The notes below the pieces were generated by a model, which did not search any database, was not told the origin of the DNA, and saw only the letters and a list, made by a program, of their open reading frames with translations. From Lutraria lutraria (lineage: Eukaryota; Mollusca; Bivalvia; Venerida; Mactridae), in contig OZ026843.1 in assembly GCA_964023205.1 (NCBI GenBank), forward strand, positions 9,653,093-9,717,092: a DNA stretch of 64,000 nucleotides, in the 5' to 3' direction. The position numbers were made by a program, and so were the translations under genes. Position 1 is the first letter of the stretch, and every line of letters begins with the position of its first letter. Shown here in pieces: positions 1-11,500 of the stretch.

Positions 1-242
1 TAATTTGAGAGCCAACGGTCGGTTTGCATTTTCTTTCTTACACTTGGCTCGCTTGTTTTGAAACCATATTTTCACATTGGATTCCATCAGATTTAATTCT
101 TCTGCCAAACGATGTCGTCTGCTCTCCGACAAGTAGTTGTCCAGTTCGAATTCTATGTTTAGTTGTTCTAACTGGAAGTCATTGAATGCAGTGCGGGTTC
201 GATGCTGACGGACACCAGTTTTACGTCTGCGTGCACGTGGAG
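1..242 (-). CDS. en: engrailed exon 2 (homeodomain, partial)
   Basis: Follows a TTTTACAG acceptor (250-243). The first two bases complete codon 179 (Ala). It encodes an Arg-rich linker, the whole homeodomain and the first eight residues of EH5. The exon continues beyond base 1. The R31-E42 salt-bridge pair and the W48/F49/N51 core of the homeodomain are intact. Confidence 0.93.
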
Positions 243-1396
243 CTGTAAAAAGAAATCGACATTAATTAATTTGCTTAGCTCTACTGTAAGTTGATTGATT
301 GACATCTATTACTTCCATAAATGGAAACGTTCGCGCTTGAAACAGACGATCAGTCAACACGTGCCCACGATTAGTTAGTCATAATTCAGAATTAATTGTA
401 TCTATATATAAAGCAGACGACATAACAACGAATATTAAAGCATTTTACGTTACGCTAGAGTAACGTAGCTCGTAAAATATGACGTCATCATTCCCACGGT
501 TGTTTACCGTAAACTTGTTAAACGTATACGTCAACTGCTCGGATTGTGGTTTGTATGGGTGTGTAAAACACGATGTTTTAACACACATTCGCGTGTTTTT
601 GTATTTTGAAATGATACATTTTGTAGAAGAATCATAAACTTATGCATGTTTACCGCGGTATAAAATGTTACTTTTATTTAATCTGACACACGATGAAGAA
701 AATCAAAGAAACTCTCGCAGACTGCCTATTTTTTATCGTAATTTTTAGATTTAGATTAACACACTTTAAGAAGATTTTTTTCGGAGGAATTAATGAATCT
801 TTTACAATGGATTTCAGATAACGTTTAAACTGTTTCAAGCTAATAAAATCCAAATGCTTACCCGAAGCTGGTCTGTCCGAATATCTAGTACAGAACACCC
901 AGGCTGGTATTTCATTATTCACTCGTCTAGGTGGTGTTTTCTTCCGTGATACACGTAAATCTAGCGGTCCTAGTGTGGCCTCTGAGTCCGAGGACGAGTA
1001 CCCGTCTTCTTCCAGATGTCGGAGATTTGAAAAAGGAAACTTAGGTACAGTTAGTCCTTCTATTCTTCCAGTAGCGGCTCTATAAGTATGGTGCCGATCT
1101 AGGTTTTCTTTGGTGAAATCTAAAGGCGTTGAGTCCTGGCTATCTGGACTTGAAGTCCTTTCACATTCGTCACAACTGGAATAGGCGTCACTGTACTCGG
1201 ATAGCCGGGTACCATCCGAATCGTATACACTTTCCAATACCGCTCCAAATTTGGTCCGTAGAATTTCGGTCACAGAAAAATTTGTGTAACCTTTAACCAA
1301 TGGCTGAGCGGATGCATGTTGATCTGCACAGCATAATTTTTCAAAATTGTCCAACATCATATTCATTTTCATAATAGAATCTCCTTCCTTAAACAT
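1..1396 (-). CDS. en: engrailed-family homeobox transcription factor (5' part; two exons, runs off left edge)
   Basis: Sequence-specific DNA-binding transcriptional repressor acting in the nucleus. Coding sequence is 1396-862 (exon 1) joined to 242-1 (exon 2), giving 259 residues before the window ends on a codon boundary. Visible in order: EH1 Groucho-binding motif at residues 39-51 (FSVTEILRTKFG), a Ser/Asp-rich linker, a PLDLR motif at 144-148, EH2 at 163-178 (IPAWVFCTRYSDRPAS), a basic stretch, a homeodomain at about 191-250 (W48, F49, Q50, N51 present; helix 3 KIWFQNKRAK) and the start of EH5 (NRPLALKL, 252-259). The intron lies directly after EH2, where engrailed genes are classically split. 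The homeodomain is divergent from typical engrailed (Cys at position 56, unusual helix 1, no Lys/Glu-rich EH4-like stretch before it), so this may be a fast-evolving paralogue. Start chosen as the first Met; downstream Mets at residues 9, 11 and 13 are alternatives. C-terminus and stop are outside the window. Confidence 0.93.
243..861 (-). other. engrailed intron 1
   Basis: 619-bp phase-1 intron with GTAAGC donor and TTTTACAG acceptor. It contains a palindromic CRE-type octamer TGACGTCA at 480-487. No other gene is seen. Confidence 0.9.
862..1396 (-). CDS. en: engrailed exon 1 (EH1, EH2)
   Basis: 535 nt, starting at ATG 1396-1394 and ending in phase 1 at 862 before a GTAAGC donor (861-856). 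It encodes residues 1-178 plus the first base of codon 179. The reading frame continues open past the donor to 674, but EH2 stops being recognisable exactly at the donor, and the next exon restores engrailed-like sequence. Confidence 0.92.
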
Positions 1397-1495
1397 GTTT
1401 ATAATCTCGAAAAATAAGTCCTTTAAACTATACTAAAATCCTTGTTAATTTGTTTTAATCATTATTTTAAATTGATTACAAATATTTCAGCGCCT

Positions 1496-1505
1496 CTTTT
1501 ATATA
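1496..1505 (-). promoter_or_regulatory. TATA box of engrailed
   Basis: TATATAAAAG on the minus strand, about 100 bp upstream of the engrailed ATG. It predicts transcription start near 1465-1475 and a 5' UTR of about 70-80 nt. Inferred from motif and spacing only. Confidence 0.5.
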
Positions 1506-1534
1506 CTCCACTCAAACGGCTCGAGCGTGACATC

Positions 1535-1542
1535 TGACGTCA
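1535..1542. promoter_or_regulatory. CRE-like palindrome TGACGTCA
   Basis: Perfect CREB/ATF octamer about 30 bp upstream of the TATA box of engrailed. A second perfect copy sits in the first intron at 480-487. Binding is inferred, not shown. Confidence 0.35.
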
Positions 1543-3700
1543 TACAACGTTCCGTCAACAGACAACAAGAGGTTTTTCGCTAACAACGTTATGTTCTACG
1601 CTTAATTAATTTTTACGTAATTATGGTTAGATTAACGTGTGATTCAAGGTGGTGTCATCAGGTCGGAATGACTTGTAAAACGTATTGTTTGATTACGAAT
1701 TACTAATTACGAACGCTTAATTGGAAAACAAGGTAATTTATTTGTTTACCGCGAAGTTAACAGGTACATAATTTGTAAACAATGCGCAATTTCGGTCTAC
1801 GGTGTGCAATAACTCGTAAATCGTACGAGTTCTAACGTTAATAAAACCATCTAACAAAGATACTACAATGAATTCTAGCTTTGAGGTGTGTCACGTATTA
1901 CGGCAAGGCTTGTTCAATTAAAACACATCCGTAAATACCTAAAATCTAACATTTTTATGGTTATTGCTATTAACCAATCATTTTTTCTGAAACTTCAACT
2001 CTAATAACTTACGTCGTTAAATATATCATATATTGTAAGAGGACTAAGATAGATATATGATTGCAATTCGTAAACATTATTACAGCTTAATTATATTCAA
2101 TGTAAAGTAACTAAATGCAATTTACCAAATATGACCATATATACATATTTATCTAACAGCTTTTTTATTGAAATATTCATATTTGATGGTAGAACAGTTG
2201 ATCTACGTATGATATTAGAATTTTCAAATATTATACATTTATGATAATAATTATGACAAACAATTTAGTCCCAACAGAGACATATCTTTTATCTGTTATC
2301 TCTGTCTCAGGTCACACAATTTCTTTGTTGCAATTTTTATATTATTTTTACAATATTTTTTGTGCAATTTCACTGAACAGAACATAATTTACGGACTGTA
2401 TTTTCTTGTATATCATCACCAGTATTACCGTGAAACGTTAAATTAAGCAAGAAACGTTCACAATTTGATGTAATAATAGATTAAGACACATTACGAATAG
2501 CGGATGTGGTATTTAATGATCAGAATTAAGACATAGGCACATGTTCAGTTATAAACATGTGTTAGATGTTCACATTTTAGAAAGTTTACTGTTTTATCTC
2601 ACACGAAGTCTATTACATTGTATTTTAATAATTCAGCAAACCCAAATCATAGAAACGAATATATTTTCGATAAAAACGTATGTTTTGCTAGTATGTAACA
2701 ACCTGTTTAAAGACGCCATTAGCCATCAATAACACTACGTCCCACGTATCTGTCAATTGTGTTTTCGGACGCCATTTTTTTCTATTTCTGTGGTTTGGCT
2801 TCTGGTTTCTCTCTTGGACTGCACGTAAAGGAATTCACGAAGCTACATGAAACAAAATTGGAATTATGTTTGCCGTCTGTCACCAACGCCAACAATGAGG
2901 AGTCGCTTATGACACCAGAGCATTTATTTCCGGTCGCTTAGATCAACGGTAAAATACTTACAAGTTAACCGCGTGGATTCTGATGAAAAACACACATGTT
3001 AATTTTGTCAGAAATAAATTACAGTTTGTTCATTCTACGAATGAGATATATTCTGAGTCGTGTTTACCTTTTAAAAACTAGAAATGACGCTTCGTATCGA
3101 GTAGAAAGTTATCATCGCCCTTGCCTACGAAAGCTGTTTTCGTCATTAGTTTTCGCGAGTTTATCTTTAACAACTCCAAGGAGAACTACGGCTTGTAATG
3201 ATTCGCTGAAAGCCGTATGCAGCTCTTCATTCGTAAGGTATCACAGAACACCCAATGTGGCTTCCATTTATACTGTACAATATGTTGTACTGAAAGACAT
3301 TTGTCTGGCTTTGTCATTTACGAATAATTAAAATGCCATTCACAAGTCATGGTAATTGTCCGTATATATAATATGTATATATAGTAACAGAAACAATACA
3401 AGTGATAATAACGGCATTTTATAAAAATAAACAGTTAATCATGAAGTACTAGTCATAATATACTATGTGGTTCTTGTAGAATAGTTTATTGGATTCGGAC
3501 TCACTGAGAAAATAGCAATTTGCATTTCATGGATCAATGTTTTTTTTCTAAAGACAAAAGTTTTGGTTTATCATTTGTCTTGCAGTTTTTCAAAAAAATA
3601 TAAATTTATCGACTTGAAAACGCTTCAAATATTTGATTACTAAGATCCTGTAAGAAATACATTTTTGTGTTATATCCTATAATTTTCAGCCAACCGGGGA
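1543..3700. other. engrailed upstream intergenic DNA, no gene seen
   Basis: AT-rich DNA upstream of engrailed. It holds many TAAT/ATTA cores typical of homeodomain sites but no recognisable coding region. Short open frames (for example 2541-2732 and 2996-3331) show no domain or codon structure and are treated as chance. Cis-regulatory elements of engrailed would be expected here but cannot be picked out from one sequence. Confidence 0.5.
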
Positions 3701-3714
3701 CTTCATGCTGCGGT

Positions 3715-4930
3715 TAAAGCCCCGGTCACACGTTCACGGATGGGACTCCCGAATTCCATACGGATGTGATCCTTGGACATCTGTTGTCCGTATTGGGCTA
3801 GGGAACATCCGTGTTCAGACTTTTTTCTGTAGACCCGTTTCGTGTAGGCTCAAAATACACGTTTGCTAGAGGTTGTACAAGAACGCAGACATAGAGGTGC
3901 TAAGACCGTATGATGACAGTGGACCAGAAATTATCCAAAGTGACGACAAATCTATAGTGTACGGACATGACGAGACACAGCACTGACAGCTGAACTATGA
4001 TAGGAGAATCTCGAGAAGCATTTAAGAACTTTTTAAGCGTGCAAGTCTTGAGGAGTTCCTAGAAAATTTTCGTCCTGGAGTGAACAAAAAAAGTTCCTGG
4101 TACAAAACACTTACTGACCCTGGAATTAGACAGGATGTGACTCTCGGGTACTTGGCTATTTGTGACACAGCTACTGATAATTAATGTACAGCTACAGAGT
4201 AGCTCTCAATAACACGTCCCTAGTGGTTCGAGAAGACCAGTCAAACCAGTATCGTGGAGGGAGTATACTCGTATGTTCGAGTACGAGGTTACCAAGACTC
4301 CAACGACAGACAAAGAGTGAAAGGCAACCAGTTCACTGCTAGATGGAACTTTCCATATGTTCAGTGTATTATTGGTAGGAAGCAAGTGACTATCCGAAAA
4401 CCGAAAGGTGTTGGCTACATTTTTTCAACACTATGAGCTATCACTCTGCAGTGCGCTTTGCCATGGTCGGCGCAGATTAAATGGTCAGATGGGTAATGTT
4501 GGCGAACCGTCAGGGGACTTCGTGGATGCTCAGACGCCCGGATCTGGAACCACTGTGAGCTTAAGGAGTGTATACACAAAATTGGCATACCACCATTACA
4601 ACAACTTACAGGTCATAACAAGCCGGTGCTTATTGTCCTAGTTTGAACGATGCATTTGCCACGGTAGAACATGGTAGATAATGACATTGCCCACATGGAA
4701 GACATATTTAACTACATACTCTCAAGAGCCCACGGAATGGTGTAGAAGGGTTTCCAAACTCTGCCAAGAAGATTCAGATGTATACTGTCTATCATGAGGT
4801 ACAGCATGAGTTTGTCTTCATACTATCAAGAGTGAGACCCAAGCTGTTCAGCAAAACCGTGTAACTGAAGGTAATTATGACAGTCATAACCCTGTGGCGT
4901 GGAGAAAGGACATGATGTTTTATGATATAC
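3715..4930 (+). pseudogene. PIF/Harbinger (HARBI1-like) transposase relic
   Basis: Decayed DNA-transposon gene. Translating in shifting frames gives successive blocks of the Harbinger DDE nuclease family: 'EEFLENFRPG...DPGIRQDVTLGYLA' near 4050-4160, 'RWNFPYVQCIIGRKQV' near 4340-4390, a later block near 4500-4620 matching the region around the second catalytic Asp ('LKECIHKIGIPPL'), and 'FNYILSRAHGMV..GFQTL' near 4710-4770, which resembles the family's C-terminal 'LSRARR..ENAFGIL' motif. Multiple stops and frameshifts break it. The expected DGKH is replaced by IGRK, so it is inactive. The sequence 'GCCCCGGTCACACG' at about 3719 resembles a terminal repeat start, but I found no matching 3' end. 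Confidence 0.7.
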
Positions 4931-5462
4931 ATTTTGTTATTTGTAAGAGAGAACTAGAACGTCTTGTAACATGCTTTTGCTGTGTAAACGGTCTTTAACC
5001 CGCTGAAATATATCATGATGTACTGTTGGATGAACTCTGTGTACAGAGGAAGAAAACCATGGCAAACTGTTGTATTGTACATTTGTTGCCGCAGTATATA
5101 TTTTTTATAATGAATTCATACAAAAATATTAAATTGATACAAAATGGTTCAATATCTGATGTAATTGAAATGTTTAATGTATTGTATCAGATAGAAGCGA
5201 TGTAATGAATGATTTAATTATACAGTAATCTGAAGTCTGTCGATGATACTGGGCAATAAAGTGCGAATTCTATTGAAAACATGAAATGCACGCCTCGGAT
5301 GACGCCACAGCTGCGCACAATGTAGACTTGTGTTCGTGAGTGAACGACACATGTGATTCTGGTTAAAGATATTTTGTATCGGTTGTAACAATGCGAGTAC
5401 AATCATTTTAGTGATTTTATGTACATGTGATTTTAAAAAAGAATCTAACAGGAGGGTGTATA

Positions 5463-5669
5463 CTGTGGAATCATAAATTTCCGTTGGGGATTTAATTTCG
5501 TGGATTTCGTGGGTCTGCTCATCCACGAAATCAAATCCCCACGAATTTAAATGCAGAGATAAGGCATTTCTTTTCAAAAATCAAAATCCACGAATTTATG
5601 TCCCCACGAAATAGCCATTTTAGTAAAAACCACGAAAATTGAGCCCAATGAAAATAAATGAAGATACAG
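5463..5669 (+). mobile_element. TA-flanked MITE, 'CTGTGGAATCAT' family copy 1
   Basis: About 207 bp beginning CTGTGGAATCAT and ending AAGATACAG, flanked by TA on both sides. Internal segments such as 'GGGGATTTAATTTCGTGG' recur at 16479-16685 and, inverted, at 40300-40497. TA flanks and terminal inversion suggest a non-autonomous Tc1/mariner-type element. Open frames here are by-products of the repeat. Confidence 0.75.
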
Positions 5670-6047
5670 TAGTTTGTGTATGCGGTGTGTGACACTCACA
5701 GTGATAAGTGCATGTTTCTTTGTTTGTTCCAGATATAATAACGTTTATTGTATGTAACAGTTCTTGGTGTGTTTAAATTATGCTTCAGTAATAAAATTAT
5801 CTTCATATCTATTACTATTAGTGAGTATTTTAAGACACAATATTCGTATGTTGCTACGAGCAGCCAATTTTACTTCGCATATAAATCTGTTTTAAAATCA
5901 ATTATTGTTCATATTCGCATCTTTTTTAGTTGATATTGAGATATTCTAGGCACTAAACTGTGTTGTTTTATTTTATTTAATTAATAATTTTCTTTGTACT
6001 CGAAACTGAGAAACACCCGCGGAATATACATGATGAACAGGGTCTTC

Positions 6048-6096
6048 ACACACACACACACACCCACACCCACCGACCTCCCCCCCCCCACACACA
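6048..6096. repeat. CA-rich microsatellite with C-run
   Basis: (CA)n passing into CCCACACC and a run of C, then CACACA again. Simple sequence only. Confidence 0.85.
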
Positions 6097-6883
6097 TTGT
6101 GACATTGGGGTTCGACGACATGAACAAATGATAAAACAGATAATGTAAATGGATGAATCCAGAATACAGTGCATATAAATTGTACCAGGGAGGGATTTTA
6201 AATTTTAGATAATAGGTATATGTTTTATTTAACATGTGGACGTTTCATGAATAGATTGCCGACACAAACAATGCTTCAACAATTCTGAAAAAATCATCTT
6301 TATTTGTCACAAACGAGACTACATAGGACTTTGCAAGGAAATAAACGATGAAAATGTGAATTTAAACCTAGAATAAAAATAATTTAAACTATTGCTGGTG
6401 GTCGATATTATATTATACCAACGTAAAATGCTTGGATTTTCAAAAAAATACTCCACTTGTCGAATTAACCCAGCTATTTCGCGGGAAATAGAAAAAAAGA
6501 ATGGAGAAAATCTATTACGCTGTTTTCGTCATCATGACACCTAATCTTATGAATTTGTCTCTCAATTCTAATAACGTACGAACTAATAGCATAATGAGTT
6601 CTTTATTCATTGACATGTCAACAAATTAACACATGGTATGAAAACTGCTTGTTCCCCACGTGTTCATCAAGCGTTCATGTTTACAACCAAGAACATCATG
6701 GCGCGTAAATTACCCCCGCGCGAGTAATATACACTCAAGTAACAGATCCTTTTTTCAACACCTCCGCAAAAAAACCTGAACATTACCATAGAATTGATAT
6801 AAATGGGGCATTTTCTTCATCATAACATATACATGTATATTGGCGAGGAGAATCCCCTGACAAACGCTGTTATTAAGAGATAT

Positions 6884-7310
6884 GGCCCCAGTTTCACAAA
6901 AAAAGAAAAACATTTTTTTTCTCAAACTCAACTTATTTATTATATCAAACATTTCTATGTTTTATTGTATGTTATTCTGAATGTGGTATTAAAAGAATGT
7001 ACAAAGATGGTATTATAACAGTTTCCCACAATTTCAGCCTAACAATTATCACTTGATATGGAATAATTGAATAAAAATGATTTGAGTCTGTTATTTGGAA
7101 TTTGACTTATGACTCAAATGAAAAAGGCGTTTTGAGACTTAATTTGTCCGCCGGCCCAAACATTTATTATTCTGGCATGTTTAACATGTTCTTAGTTTAC
7201 AAGGAAACAAATGATAACATTTCTGGTCCAAGACACAATATTTCTAGACAGAAAAAACACTTGAGTCCATTATTGAGTTTCTACTCAATTTTGTTCGTGA
7301 AACTAGGGTC
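6884..7310 (+). mobile_element. Non-autonomous element with GGCCCCAGTTTCAC termini, copy 1
   Basis: Starts GGCCCCAGTTTCACAAAAAA and ends TTCGTGAAACTAGGGTC, which are imperfect inverted termini. A shorter copy with the same internal order ('GAATGTGGTATTA', 'CAGTTTCCCACAATTT') is at 41321-41550 in a myosin intron. No coding capacity. Confidence 0.65.
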
Positions 7311-7959
7311 TGTACCTTGTACCAGTATGTATAGTCCATCTTTTTAAAGATTTCAAACATCCTTCTAATTGTAACCAAATACTTCAAAGATTCATTTTCA
7401 AATTAGAATCATTACATGCGCACTTGATATCACCAAACGTAAGAGGAAGGATAAAACGTTCACGGAAAAGTTCTCTGATTTCTTTATTTTACATGCGATA
7501 TTGATAAAATTTCGACCAAGTATAGATTGATTGTACCTTTTTTGTATACAAGTATAATTTCTAAGTATAGGTTAGAGCACATACTTGTGTGCTCTTCGTA
7601 AATAAGAAAGCTACATATATAAGGATTAGTCGTGACTGTAGCTGTCTTACTAGTATTACGAAGAACACCCAAAGTCTTAGTGCTCAAATCTTCAATAATT
7701 TCACACATCAAATAAACAATAAATGAATTAATACACGCGCACTTTCAATAACATACTATAACCCCACATTTGTTTTAAATGTTAATGAAATCGTTTATAT
7801 AGATCTACAGCTGTGGATCTGCCTAGTTTTCTGTCTGTACACCTACCATAAACTACTTATTGGTCTAGTCAGACACCTTTCAAATTTCTCCAGGACGCCT
7901 TTCCAGTGTCCCCATCCCAACTACCGAGCCATGTGCTATGTCAAGTAACTCACAGGAAA

Positions 7960-8262
7960 TTAACTTAGCCTATTCCATCTGATTTAACGCCATTTTACAC
8001 ATTATTTCAATTATATCGTCCCAGACTGCTTCCAGCTTGCATGGACTTCATTTAAGCATTAACCAGTACTAACCACATTCTATCTGCAAGCTGCTACCAA
8101 GCTATCCCACATAATTTAGAGGTAGATGACAATTTTACATAGGATGTAATATCTTCAGTCAAATTTGTCACGGACAGTGTGAGCCTCGCCCGGGGTTTGA
8201 ACTCACAACCTCTTGATCAGTAGACCAATGCTCTAACCACTGAACTAATCGGGCAGGCTAAA
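7960..8262 (-). mobile_element. tRNA-derived SINE (family A), copy 1
   Basis: On the minus strand a tRNA-like head at 8187-8256 has an A-box-like TTAGTTCAGTGGTTA and a B-box-like GTGAGTTCAAACCC (pol III promoter), followed by an unrelated body down to about 7960. The same head and body recur at 18785-19066 and, truncated, at 40729-40840 and 48612-48712. It is not a functional tRNA: no clean acceptor stem or CCA context. Confidence 0.7.
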
Positions 8263-8287
8263 TTTCAGGAAAAACGGGCGTGTATCA

Positions 8288-8370
8288 GTGTAAACTGGTT
8301 CCCGTTCCATGATGCAGTGCACCAAAGGCTTTGTACACATACGTCAACGGGAACCAGTTTAGTATCACTG
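8288..8370. repeat. 83-bp inverted repeat (hairpin)
   Basis: Left arm CAGTG-TAAACTGGTTCCCGTT and right arm AACGGGAACCAGTTTAGTATCACTG are near-perfect inverted copies around a loop of about 35 bp. It sits between a SINE-A head and a SINE-B fragment, so it may be a small palindromic insertion. Confidence 0.6.
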
Positions 8371-8377
8371 CTTTACA

Positions 8378-8520
8378 CCAGTCACGATAAAGAACCCGGA
8401 AAAACTATTCGAAAATAGTAGGGATATAAATACACGGCTCTCCTGTATCTTATCCCACCCTCTCCCTCTTTCTGGACGGCTCTGAAATAACCATAGCCGT
8501 CGAATGGGCCGTTAAAAAAC
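8378..8520 (+). mobile_element. SINE family B body fragment
   Basis: The reverse complement reads 'CGGCTATGGTTATTTCAGAGCCG...GGGATATAAATAC..', the body also seen at 23655-23922, 52290-52590 and 63840-64000. The tRNA-like head is missing here. Confidence 0.5.
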
Positions 8521-11500
8521 TTTATAAATTATATAGTTTAGTCAGAGTATGTCGTATAGTTGTAGTCATCTCAACATACAAACTGTATTATAACTTCTCA
8601 CTTTAAGCACCGTTCATCACATACTAAGGAAATGCTTAGTTTAAATATATTCTATTGCTTTAATTTCCATACAACCTTACATGGACTATTTAATATTTAC
8701 AATTTTAGCAAAGGGGTCGTGCCACAAGTTCTGAAACATAGCTACGACTCCCCCCGTTAACATAGTTAAAAATTACATCTATGATCATGGCGAAAAATAA
8801 TAACAAAAAGAACGGTTTGCAGTAAATATGCCATGTTTTTTTTAAATAATGTAATACCAAAGACCTATATAGTATAGGTCTTTGGTTATATAAATGTTAG
8901 AAATTCATTAATGTGGCAGGGGTTGACTAACAATTTCAGTAAGTAGATATAGACATATATATACTAGAATGCATTAATTCAGATTAAATAGATATTACAA
9001 TGCAATGGTGAATGCGGTTTATAACGTTACTATAGTGACAGCTTGATTTTATTATTGTTTACATCCCGTCAATAAAAATGTACCATCATGGTGAGTCGAA
9101 TGAAGAAATCACCTACCACCAATTCCCGTGTGTTAGAATTTTCATAGAGCAATTCCCACCGTTAAAAATCTCAGAGTTCTAAATGTTATGTTTTCAGTTT
9201 TTTTTTCAGACGTTAGCCCAATAATAACAATTTCCTTGAAATAATTGTCAAACGTCTTGTTTTTTTCTTTGTAAATAAGCCCTGTGGAGAAGTGAATGAT
9301 TACATTGCTTCAGTATGTAAACAAGAAGCGAGCATTTCACGGCTCATTGCTAAACGCAGCGCTCGAACTCGCCCGGACGCGCATCGTTAAAACTGAAGTT
9401 AAGAAAATTAACTTCCCGGTGTGGAGAGCTTTCACGACTGTAATTGTCGTTAGATTTTGTACCAGTCTACAGTTTCCGGTATAATATTAACGGAAAGAAA
9501 ACATCGTAGTTTTTGGTTCATCTAGAAAATGGGAAAATACACTTGTTACATAAGTTTGCACATGTTAAGAAAACAAGTTTTAGCGATGATTTACATATTT
9601 TGTGAATGGTGAACAAGCTTTGAGCTGATAAGCATCTTTTGGGCAATTATACTGGAATGTTTGGAGTAATGAAAATGTGCATTATAATTTTTGGTGTACG
9701 GCTGAGATTTTTGAGAACTGTCATCAAAGTACTTGAATGATGAAGATAAAATGTGTAAGTTCAAGAAAAATTTAATAAAAGTTTAACAATTCATTTAGCG
9801 GAACGAATTTTGTGGTGTCTGTACTAGCAGTGAGCGATATGGTCAAACAAATTGATTTTATGGTGAAATTCAGATTAGAAAATCAACAAGCATGTGAACT
9901 GTATGACAGTGTTTTATGTACTTAATTCATCAGAGTAGAAACTGGTCGGAGTTTGATTATCAACGTTAGGTATCGTCTTTTAGTGTTTATTTCATTACAA
10001 TAAAACTATTATGATACAATTGTTGCATTATTAGGACAGCCTAATTAATCTATGTATTTGAAATTATAAAATCAATATCTTTTCAACCAAAATACACTGA
10101 CAATGAAATTAAGATTCGAACTTGGAGACTTTCCTCAAGTTGTATGACCCTGGGGCCTGGCATTATACAGTATTTATATTGATACAATGTAGTACATTCA
10201 CAAGTAATTAATGTTATACGATATACATAAATTGTGGATAGTTTTCAGATATTACTATGTGTATAATGAAACAAAAATCACTGACATAGACAAGCTTTCC
10301 CTCGTGTTGCATTATTGTTTAGAACAATAATTAATATATAAATAAGACAATACATAATGTTGACCTGGGTCAGGCAGATTCTCCTCACAAGAATGCTTAA
10401 TATTCATATACTGTAAGTTTTATTGTGAACAAGATTTATAAATAAGATATATTTCTGCACTGAATGGATACAGCGTGCGAATTAAACTCCGCCCACAGAA
10501 GCCACGCCTCCCACCAGTAAACAGATATGGTACTATCCTATAATCTCGATGCTCCGTCCAACTGTCATGCTAAGATTTAACAAAATGAAAAGATAATAAA
10601 ACGATAAACATCAAAAAATGTTGACAAAGAGATTAAATGATATTGTCGCAAACATAACTATCTTTGTATACAGAAATATTGCAGCCACCAGCTCTGCTGT
10701 TTTTTACTTTACCATGTGTTTACCGCATATAATTATATATATATATCTATCAAAATCTTCCTGTGGTTGAAATTGGTTGAAAATAGTTCTAAAGCCGTTC
10801 GTATCCCATCGTAGATTCGAGTATGTCCGAATACTTCAAGGTAAGTATAAATAAATAATACAAGAGCGGCATCGGTTAGGTAAACTGCCCACCTATATAT
10901 AACTGATAAATACTGCCGAAAACAGATGTTCAAAGTCACACAAACGCATCGAAAACATATGTTTCATAATCATATAGATTAAGTTCATTTGTTTAGTAAA
11001 TATAACTGTGTTTTAAGTGCACTGTGAATGACAGACTTCTATTGTTTCCCTTATATATCTGATCAAAATCAGAATGTCAGCTTACACAGTGAGTTTATAT
11101 TCACTTGAAATTTGCGGGTGCACGTGTTCCTTTGAAACAGTATATGCACGACAGAGAGTAATATATCTTAGCTTGTTTGACTTAAGCATTGAATATAGTC
11201 CATAAATTGTATGTATTTGTAACTACGAGATTGTTATAACCAAGGACTTATATGTATATAACTATAGTAAGTAACAAATGAACACGGGGTTGACTAAATC
11301 ACAACTGTAAGTAACTATATTATTGTTAAAATGCCAAACAGATAATGTTAATTTCTCAACAACTAATTTACTAGTTGTATGAATACAAATTTATTCTATA
11401 AATATGGTGATAATATCGCGCACGTACGCATGACAAACTATAACGCATTTATTACAGATACGCATCTTATCACACAAATGAGGTATAAAGATAAACTATC

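Noticed and set aside
674..861. C-terminal extension of the engrailed exon 1 frame (about 62 residues beyond EH2)
   Set aside because: A strong GTAAGC donor lies exactly at the classical engrailed intron site, and the homeodomain exon follows a good acceptor in the right phase.
2541..3331. Short plus-strand frames upstream of engrailed
   Set aside because: AT-rich, no domains, no conserved motifs; consistent with chance.
8187..8256. Functional tRNA gene
   Set aside because: Shares its body with other dispersed copies and lacks a convincing acceptor stem; best explained as a SINE head.
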